Assembly (NCBI GenBank): GCA_910587295.1
Contig: CAJULP010000084.1
Coordinates: forward strand, 1-48,863
Source: an uncultured Lachnospiraceae bacterium
Lineage (GTDB): Bacteria; Bacillota; Clostridia; Lachnospirales; Lachnospiraceae
Direction: 5' to 3'
DNA: 48,863 nucleotides
The position numbers and the translations under genes are program-made. The notes under the pieces are model-generated. The model saw only the letters and a list, made by a program, of their open reading frames with translations, was not told the DNA's origin and did no database searches. Position 1 is the stretch's first letter. Each line of letters starts with the position of its first letter. Shown one piece after another: positions 43,135 to 48,863 of the stretch.

Positions 43135-43195
43135 CGGATTTCCCTCTCTCTGATTCTATATTTAAATCTGACATATATTTTTCAATCAAATTTAC
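43135..43195. other. Upstream region of the HipA-like gene
   Basis: An AT-rich 61-bp segment lies between the HipA-like start and the gene remnant. AGAGAGGGAAATCC forms the ribosome binding site. No clear -35/-10 pair was found; transcription may come from further upstream. Confidence 0.3.
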
Positions 43196-43474
43196 TCACA
43201 TATCCGCCAACCCGCCATGCTCCAATACATAATCCCTAATTTCCTCATATGTCGCCTTACTCTCCGCCATAGTCAAATCCATCTCATCCATATCCAGCTC
43301 CACCTCAACATGATGCTAGACATTAAGTTAGGACAGCAAACACACCGTCTCAACGGCATTACCTCTTTCCCACAAGAACTCTTTGCCTAACTCCAACTTA
43401 ATTTTACAAGAATTCATGTCTGCAGAGGCTTCATCTTTTATCAGAAATGCATGTAAAGATTTCGAACGGCTCAA
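43196..43474 (-). pseudogene. Decayed C-terminal remnant resembling an RlmD-type methyltransferase tail
   Basis: One minus-strand frame encodes RGNAVETVCLLS, two in-frame stops (43328-43330 and 43316-43318), then HVEVELDMDEMDLT, AESKATYEEIRDYVLEH and a final stop at 43196. The second part matches a tail found on 23S rRNA (uracil-5)-methyltransferases of Lachnospiraceae, and VETVxLLS is the catalytic-domain end of that family. There is no complete start and the parts are separated by stops, so it is not functional. The family name is from memory and not searched. Confidence 0.45.
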
Positions 43475-43594
43475 ATATTATAAAAAAGTATCTATATTAT
43501 AAATAGGCAATCTATTAGATCTACCAACGTTCAAATAAACTATTTTAATCTAATAATTTTTTCACATCTTTTGTCCTTTACAAATAATAAATAT
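43475..43594. other. AT-rich gap, nothing recognised
   Basis: About 120 bp of AT-rich sequence lie between the methyltransferase-like remnant and the end of the unrecognised gene. No gene, clear promoter or hairpin with a T-run was seen. Confidence 0.3.
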
Positions 43595-44428
43595 TTAATC
43601 TACAGAAACTCCATCTCTACATAACTTTAACAAACCATTTGTTTGCAATGTATTAATCCGTGCCAATAAGCCTATTATATATTCTCTCTTTATGCTATTA
43701 AATGTTTTATCAGCAATGCTTCCATACTGGCTTTTGGAAAAGCTTATAAAGTTCTGCACCAGTCCCCTTACTGCACAACGCAGTTCTTTCAACGCTTCTT
43801 TTGTAATATTTAGATTATTTCCTTCATGTGTTTCGTTCGAACGCTCTTTATACATTCTTAGTGCATCGTCATATCTGGAAGCACTATATCCTCTTCCAAA
43901 TCGCTCCATAACATCTTCCAACTCATCTTTTAACACTTCTGGCAACCCAACCATATTCTCAAAACAGGTCAAATTATCGTTGTTCCATTCATACACGTCA
44001 TCATATATACTGATAGAACTATCTTGAGAAGACACCTCGCTTCTGTTAATATTGTTACACTTATAATTCGCTTTCATTTTATAAATTTTATCAGCAACTT
44101 CTATATTTCCCTCTTGGGTTAATCTTAACATAGACAATATGTAAAAAATCTCTTTATTCCATTTATTGGTAATTGCATCGAAATACTCTCCTGCCTTCTC
44201 ATATCCTCCTAGCATCTCTCCAATTGAAAAATATTCTAATGGCATCGAATTATTTTCCGTTTTACATAAAAAGACAAATTCTGGAGTTCTCTCATCAGCA
44301 AGATTACTTGCTATATACTTAATATCCAAGTTACCCCTTGCGTTTACCACTTCATTATATAGAGGAGTATCCTTGAGTTTTAAATGCTTCAATACATAAC
44401 CGTACGGCATTTTACCATTACCTATCAT
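43595..44428 (-). CDS. Unrecognised protein of the toxin/mobile block
   Basis: This gene encodes 277 aa from the ATG at 44428 (TTGGAAA just upstream) or 287 aa from a GTG at 44458. I recognise no family. The protein is soluble, mostly helical and Asn/Lys/Glu-rich, with an AT-rich codon choice unlike the housekeeping genes of the window. A Ser/Asn-rich linker near 140-150 may separate two domains; the C-terminal part (EDVMERFGRGYSASRYDDALRM) has conserved-looking helices. It stands between a HipA-Fic operon and KilA-N/phd-doc genes, so a defence or toxin-related role is possible but unsupported. Confidence 0.55.
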   Translation of the reverse strand: MIGNGKMPYGYVLKHLKLKDTPLYNEVVNARGNLDIKYIASNLADERTPEFVFLCKTENNSMPLEYFSIGEMLGGYEKAGEYFDAITNKWNKEIFYILSMLRLTQEGNIEVADKIYKMKANYKCNNINRSEVSSQDSSISIYDDVYEWNNDNLTCFENMVGLPEVLKDELEDVMERFGRGYSASRYDDALRMYKERSNETHEGNNLNITKEALKELRCAVRGLVQNFISFSKSQYGSIADKTFNSIKREYIIGLLARINTLQTNGLLKLCRDGVSVD

Positions 44429-44629
44429 TTTCCAACTTTTTTTGATAAAAATACACACCTGTATTATTCAAATCACCCCATCCGGACATTGATTAATATA
44501 TTGTATTCCTTACCAGTCCAATTAGAAAGTTCACTAATCCACTTGTCTGTCAATTAAAGATTGATGAATCGCCTTTCCTTTCATTTACCTTACTGTTAAT
44601 AATCTGAATTTTTCTAACATTATTTATTT

Positions 44630-45146
44630 CTATGAATTTACTCTTAATCTCGGCAAATTATTTAAACTCACATTTTCCAACGTTTCTAACTGTTGTATTG
44701 CTAACTGCCGAAGCAATTCCATCCGCTCTTTTTGATTCTTTCCTTGTTTAATCAGTACAGCATTATAGCTTTCCAAATTTGCCAGTACCAACAACTGATT
44801 TAAAGTCGCCACATCCCGCATATTTCCTTTCATCGTTGGATTTTCATCTTTCCATTGCTTCGCCGTCTTTCCAAACAAAACAACATTCAACATATCTGCT
44901 TCATTAGCATAAGTATACGCCACCTGTGCAGGTGTTAATTCTGGTGGAATCAGATTCTCTTTAATTGCATCTGTATGTATCCTGTAATTCAACTTAGAAA
45001 TTTCTCTATTCAAAAAACTCTTCCGAAAGTTTTTGGTAATCTTTCTTTATATTTTTACTCCACTTAATATGCACCTGAAAGTTAGTATCATTTATGTCAT
45101 AAAAACTATGACCTTCAATTGGCCACAGTTCGTCCATATAACCCAT
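44630..45146 (-). pseudogene. KilA-N-type protein C-terminal fragment with T6 frameshift
   Basis: The main frame (44630-45013) encodes LNYRIHTDAIKENLIPPEL, VAYTYANEADMLNVVLFGKTAKQW and NQLLVLANLESYNAVLIKQG, which match the C-terminal half of KilA-N domain phage proteins. The DNA-binding KilA-N domain is absent. Upstream, a 46-codon frame starts at an ATG (45146) behind GGAG and ends 45006. Removing one base of the T6 tract (45012-45017) would join the two frames. Either a truncated gene with a further indel or a sequencing error is possible. Confidence 0.5.
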
Positions 45147-45190
45147 ATATTTCTCCAAAACTCACGATATTTCTTAACATACCTTGTTTA

Positions 45191-45568
45191 TCACTTGTTA
45201 TGTTCTACAATCCAAAGCACAATATCATCATCCTTATATTGGCCTGCAGCAATTCCTAGTCCTAAAGTAACCATCTCTTCATCACTACATTCTATCTCCA
45301 TTCCATTCAGTTCTAAAAATACCAGCATTGCGTAAATCCCAATTCTCTTATTTCCATCGAGAAAAACGTGATTTTTAATTAATCCATAACATAATCTGGC
45401 CGCCTTTCGTGGAATAGTTGGGTACAATTCCTCTCCACCAAAGGATTGAAAGGGTACAGATAATGCAGAATTCAATAAACCTTCATCCCGTATTCCATCA
45501 ATACCACCAGTTTCCTGTATCAACTTACTATGAAGATGCTTTATCTGTTCTTTGTTTAATAAAATCAT
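45191..45568 (-). CDS. doc: Doc-type toxin (Fic fold kinase)
   Basis: This 125-aa protein has the Doc motif HVFLDGNKRIG (H67, F69, D71, N73, R75). Doc phosphorylates EF-Tu and stops translation. The length and the N-terminal IKHLHSKLIQETGG are typical. Its ATG overlaps the antitoxin stop as ATGA, so the pair is co-translated. This is the second Fic-fold gene within 5 kb. Confidence 0.92.
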   Translation of the reverse strand: MILLNKEQIKHLHSKLIQETGGIDGIRDEGLLNSALSVPFQSFGGEELYPTIPRKAARLCYGLIKNHVFLDGNKRIGIYAMLVFLELNGMEIECSDEEMVTLGLGIAAGQYKDDDIVLWIVEHNK

Positions 45569-45807
45569 TTTGCCAATTCCTCAAATGCTTTCCTATGCTT
45601 CTGTAATAATCGAGTTGCCACATCCTCCAGTGTTTCATTATCCGCTTCTACATCTGCCTGTAGTTTACCATAATCAATCAATACATACCGTGGCGCATTA
45701 TTCTTTAATATTACGGCTGCACCGTTTTCATCAACCATTCTTGCAACTTTTGAGAAATTCTGATTTGCCTCTGATATAGATACAAGATTTTTTAAATTAA
45801 CATTCAT
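45565..45807 (-). CDS. phd: Phd/YefM-type antitoxin
   Basis: This 80-aa antitoxin has the N-terminal DNA-binding fold of Phd/YefM (ISEANQNFSKVARMVDENGAAVIL, then NAPRYVLIDY) and a C-terminal helical tail that would plug the Doc active site. AGGAAAGGAAA lies upstream of the ATG. The promoter just upstream contains an inverted repeat that fits autorepression. Confidence 0.9.
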   Translation of the reverse strand: MNVNLKNLVSISEANQNFSKVARMVDENGAAVILKNNAPRYVLIDYGKLQADVEADNETLEDVATRLLQKHRKAFEELAK

Positions 45808-45837
45808 AAATTACGTTTCCTTTCCTTTTTTAATTAT

Positions 45838-45873
45838 ATTATATACTATTCGTTAGGATAAATTCAACCTAAC
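45838..45873 (-). promoter_or_regulatory. phd-doc promoter with operator
   Basis: Minus strand: -35 TTGAAT at 45862-45867, an 18-bp spacer and -10 TATAAT at 45838-45843. An inverted repeat GTTAGG/CCTAAC (45852-45857 and 45868-45873) covers the -35 box, as expected for a Phd operator. Confidence 0.6.
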
Positions 45874-45942
45874 AACTAATTTTTAATAAATTTCTTTATA
45901 TCCACCTCACCACTCCATCATCCCTCTGCCTGTGCCAACAAT

Positions 45943-45969
45943 AAAACACCCGTCCCCGACGGGCATTTT
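45943..45969. terminator. Terminator at the end of the recombinase gene
   Basis: CCCGTC (45949-45954), loop CCC, and GACGGG (45958-45963) form a GC stem flanked by A and T runs on both sides. On the minus strand it follows the recombinase stop and ends in GTTTTATT. Confidence 0.75.
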
Positions 45970-46029
45970 ATTCTTACCGCAGACCGGCAGGAACAACACC
46001 TTTTATTCTGTTGTCATCCCTGCCCTGTT

Positions 46030-47671
46030 TTACTCATTCCCAATCTCCTGTTCCATGACGATACCGGACTGGAACTGTATCTGTATCCTGTCCGCCGAGA
46101 TTACTTTGATGCTGGCAACCAGCCGCCTGACAAGGTCATTATCAAATTCCAGTATCTGGCCGCTGTTTCCGCTCAGGAAAGCATCCATGTCCTTCACCCG
46201 CTGTTCATAGTTTTCAGCCAGCTTTTTCTTTTTCCCTGCCTCCGCCTGTTCTTCTTTCAAGGCATTGATCTCCTCTGCGATCCTGCGGTAGCGTTCATCA
46301 AACTCCTGCGTATAAGCGCCTGTCTTTGCATTTTCCGCGATCAGGGCAACCATCTCTTCCTGTTTGGCTTTTATCCTGCCGGTGTATTCGTCGGGCTGCT
46401 GTTCCCTTCCGTAACTGCCGATCACCCGGATAACATTCTGCCGGAATGCGCCTACAAAATCGCCCTCGTTTCTTGTGATGCGGTGGATGGCCTCCATGAC
46501 CGCCCTGTTTAATGCGCCCTCTTCCAGCTTTTCGGAATCCCCGCATTTCTTTACCCCGTTTGCCAGGCGGTTCGAGCATCTCCAGACGATCTTCTTTCTG
46601 CCGTTTCTTGCCCATGTTACCCGGCGGTATTTCTGCCCGCATTTGCCGCAGAGCAGGATGCCTGTCAGGGCATATCCCGATGAATATTTGCTTTTCTGGT
46701 TTTTCTTTCTTGTGACGGCGGATTTGCACATGGCCGACCGCCGCATGATCTCCTCCTGTACCCGGAAAAACAGTTCTTTGGGTATGATCGCCTCATAGTC
46801 GTCTTCCACATAGTATTGGGGGACAATGCCGTTGTTGATGACTTTCTTTTTGGTCATAAAGTCTACGGTATAAGTTTTCTGCAGTAAGGCATCGCCCATG
46901 TATTTTTCATCGCGCAGCATTTTCATCACAACAGTAGCATGCCATTTTTCTTTCCCTGTTGTGGTGCGGATGCCTTTTTCCTGCAGGTATTCACTGATCT
47001 TGGCGGCGCTGTACCCTTCGAGGTAAAGCCGGAACACCGTCCGTACAATTTCCGCTTCCTCTGGCACGATGACCAGTTCGCCCTTTTCATTTTTGGTATA
47101 ACCCATGAATTTATTGTGATTGACGATGACCTGTCCTTTTTCGAACCTTCTGACCACGCCCCACCTTCTATTCTCGCTGATGTTGCGGCTTTCTTCCTGC
47201 GCAAGGCTGCTCAGGATGGTCAGCAGGATTTCCCCCCGTGCCGTCTAAGGTGTTGACGCCTTCTTTTTCAAACACCACCGCCACGTTCTTTTCTTTCAGT
47301 TTCCGGATGGTGATGAGCGCGTCCACTGTGTTCCTTGCGAAACGGCTCACGGATTTGGTCAGTATCATTTCGATCTTCCCGTCCAGCGCATCCCCTATCA
47401 TGGCATTGAAATTGTCCCTTTTCTTGGTATTGGTTGCGCTCTTTCCATCATCAGCGTAGATGCCCGCATTTTTCCAGTTCGGGTTTTCTTCTATTTTATT
47501 GGTGTAATACTCCACCTGCGCCTCGTAACTGCTTTCCTGCTGCTCCAGTTCTGTGCTGATGCGGCAGTAGGCGGCTACCTTCATTCTTTTATCCGCCAGT
47601 TTCACGCTGCGGTCATACTGCGGTTTGGCAGGAATCATGGATATTTTTTTCTTTTCTGCTGTTTCTGCCAT
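46030..47671 (-). pseudogene. Large serine recombinase, frameshifted in a G6 tract
   Basis: Two frames (47168-47671 and 46030-47157) form one protein of about 546 aa if one G is removed from the G6 tract (C6 at 47232-47237). The junction would then read LDGTGEILLTILSSLAQEES, normal for the family. The N-terminal resolvase domain has the nucleophile S39 (YCRISTE). Recombinase domain (about 175-280), zinc ribbon (CGKCGQKYRRVTW, WRCSNR, CGDS) and a coiled coil follow. Such enzymes integrate and excise mobile elements. Attachment sites were not identified. The frameshift may be real decay or a sequencing error. Confidence 0.85.
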
Positions 47672-47927
47672 TTTTCCTCCTTTCCGGGTACCGTTTTATT
47701 GGTATCCTGTTCTGATGCTGCTCCTGCGCCCATTCATAAATAAGCGCCATGACGTCCGCCTGATCCGTACCCTGTTCCGGCCGGTCTGTGCCTGCGCTTT
47801 CCGGCGCTATGTCCTCTCCGTTAAGGAATAACCGTCTGTCTGCATAGCTGTAGATACTCTTGTATATGTATAAACCTTTATTCTTCCTCTGTGCATATAT
47901 TCTCCATTTGTGCAACGCCCGTTGCAC
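47613..47927 (-). CDS. Doubtful small open frame upstream of the recombinase
   Basis: A 104-codon frame starts with GTG inside an 18-bp palindrome, without a clear ribosome binding site, and overlaps the recombinase start by about 60 bp in another frame. The middle part (VMALIYEWAQEQHQNRIP) looks protein-like, while the end is antisense-like low complexity. It may be a remnant of an upstream recombinase-associated gene. Confidence 0.25.
   Translation of the reverse strand: MQRALHKWRIYAQRKNKGLYIYKSIYSYADRRLFLNGEDIAPESAGTDRPEQGTDQADVMALIYEWAQEQHQNRIPIKRYPERRKNGRNSRKEKNIHDSCQTAV
47910..47927. repeat. 18-bp near-perfect palindrome between rhuM and recombinase
   Basis: GTGCAACG-CC-CGTTGCAC has two 8-bp perfect arms. 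It lies 43 bp after the end of the RhuM gene and about 240 bp before the recombinase start. There is no T-run. It could be an operator or part of a recombination site. Confidence 0.6.
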
Positions 47928-47970
47928 TTTTACATTTTGATAACCACATTCTTTTACAAATCTACAAGCT

Positions 47971-48861
47971 TTATTCTTTATCTGCCTTTTTACCCAGTAT
48001 TTTTATCGAGTTCAAATAATCTTGTTCCACATCACTTAAAGTACGCTCTTTATATTTTTTATATTCTCCGGTTGCTTTTTCCACTGCCTGCTTATGCGTC
48101 ACGCTTCCATTTCCTGACAATAACTGTTCGCCACTCATTGTTAGAATCCGGTCTAAGTGCTTCGCCCAATCTTTCATGGTCATAGCCTGTTCCCGTTCTG
48201 CCTGACGTTCTGCAAAATCCAAATATCCCGACACAAGCTGCCCCATTGCACGAAGTTCTTTTTCATTCAGATAATTTTTAGCAATGACAGCCTCCCGCAA
48301 AGTTGGCTGGTTTCCTGCAAATGTGGTAAGCCCCATAAATTCTTTTTCCGCATCTGCCCTTGTATAAATAACTTCCGCCGCAGTCTGCCCATGAATAGCA
48401 TAATGAATTTTGTTCTGAACCTTCTGAAAAAACTGAATGGATATTTCCGCTTTCGGATCATAGTCAATGCTAGTAGCATAAATCTCCAGTACCTGCCTGT
48501 AAAATACCTTTTCGGAGGCACGAATGTCCCTAATCCGTTCAAGCAGTTCCTTAAAATATCCACCGCCACCTAAATCTTTCAGACGTTCATCGTCCAGTGC
48601 AAAGCCTTTACGCATATACTCTTTCAAGATTCCGGTTGCCCATATTCTGAACTGTGTGCCGCGTTTTGATTTCACACGGTAGCCGACAGAGATGATTACA
48701 TCGAGATTATAATAACAAATGTTGCGTTCTACCTGCCTGTTTCCTTCATTTTGAACTGTTGCAAAATATGCAACAGTTGCTTCCTGCACAAGTTCTTCTT
48801 CTGAATAAATATTTTTAATATGCCTTGAAATTGTTGATTTATCTCTCTGAAATAGTTCTGC
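47971..48861 (-). CDS. rhuM: RhuM family protein, 5' end outside the window
   Basis: This gene is partial: the frame is open to the right edge, so the start is missing, and at least 296 residues are seen. The sequence starts inside a helix-turn-helix-like segment (AELFQRDKSTISRHIKNIY), then NICYYNLDVIISVGYRVKS and GTQFRIWATGILKEYMRKGFALDD, the RhuM signature, followed by a Doc/Fic-unrelated helical C-terminus. RhuM proteins are found in pathogenicity islands and next to restriction systems; their function is unknown. Its position beside a recombinase fits mobile cargo. Confidence 0.88.
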   Translation of the reverse strand, partial: AELFQRDKSTISRHIKNIYSEEELVQEATVAYFATVQNEGNRQVERNICYYNLDVIISVGYRVKSKRGTQFRIWATGILKEYMRKGFALDDERLKDLGGGGYFKELLERIRDIRASEKVFYRQVLEIYATSIDYDPKAEISIQFFQKVQNKIHYAIHGQTAAEVIYTRADAEKEFMGLTTFAGNQPTLREAVIAKNYLNEKELRAMGQLVSGYLDFAERQAEREQAMTMKDWAKHLDRILTMSGEQLLSGNGSVTHKQAVEKATGEYKKYKERTLSDVEQDYLNSIKILGKKADKE

Positions 48862-48863
48862 CA

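Noticed and set aside
44459..44629. Short frame on the minus strand (KWISELSNWTGKEYN)
   Set aside because: About 26 codons, no start with ribosome binding site and no recognisable family; too little to support a gene.
46298..46729. 143-codon minus-strand frame inside the recombinase
   Set aside because: Out-of-frame reading of the recombinase C-terminal part with Arg/Pro-rich composition.
1..48863. CRISPR arrays, T-box leaders, other riboswitches
   Set aside because: No regularly spaced direct repeats, no T-box core and no known riboswitch core were seen on reading.

Overview
The window reads as chromosomal DNA of a flagellated, spore-forming member of the Lachnospiraceae (Clostridia). This rests on a flagellin/FliS pair, a BofA-like sporulation protein, a SpoIID-like LysM protein, a two-subunit Fe-S fumarase, a clostridial-type Flp (Tad) pilus locus with DUF5702 and FHA proteins, and strong GGAGG ribosome binding sites. 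Assignments come from reading motifs only; no database was searched.

Left part (1-13.4 kb, nearly all minus strand). The left edge holds two tandem consensus promoters and a leader that look like the start of an rRNA operon leaving the window, followed by tRNA-Ser(GCU) with its own consensus promoter. Next come plsC, fumarase beta and alpha subunits, a HIT protein and a flavodoxin/SCP2 protein. A complete Flp-pilus operon follows, in transcription order: TadZ-like, TadA/CpaF ATPase, TadB, TadC, Flp pilin, DUF5702, a TadE-like protein with two Cys/His repeats, prepilin peptidase, a second TadE-like protein and an FHA protein.

Middle part (13.4-33.5 kb). bofA and a DUF2508 gene are divergent. 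A flagellar operon encodes a 1019-aa FliK-like protein, flagellin and FliS. A second operon encodes a large TPR/degenerate-AAA protein and glycogen branching enzyme. Then come rsmA and tatD, tRNA-Lys(CUU), a divergent AraC regulator/GH113-like glycosidase pair, an ArsP_2-type permease, an acyltransferase-like membrane protein, glutamine synthetase, the SpoIID/LysM protein and an NrnA-type DHH phosphoesterase.

Right part (33.7-48.9 kb) looks accessory and is visibly AT-richer in places. A sugar locus (LacI regulator, lipoprotein, two permeases, GH116-type glycosidase) is followed by a block of toxin-like and mobile genes: a HipA-like kinase translationally coupled to a frameshifted Fic protein, an unrecognised gene, KilA-N and methyltransferase remnants, a phd/doc pair, a frameshifted large serine recombinase, and a RhuM gene cut by the window edge.

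The most unusual signals are: an 85-bp structured element carrying its own ribosome binding site, found with 4 mismatches in front of both fumB and the GH116 gene; the HipA-Fic two-enzyme operon; three single-base homopolymer frameshifts within 6 kb; a 22-nt start-region sequence shared by the two tRNA promoters; and a terminator-like stem inside the ABC-transporter operon.
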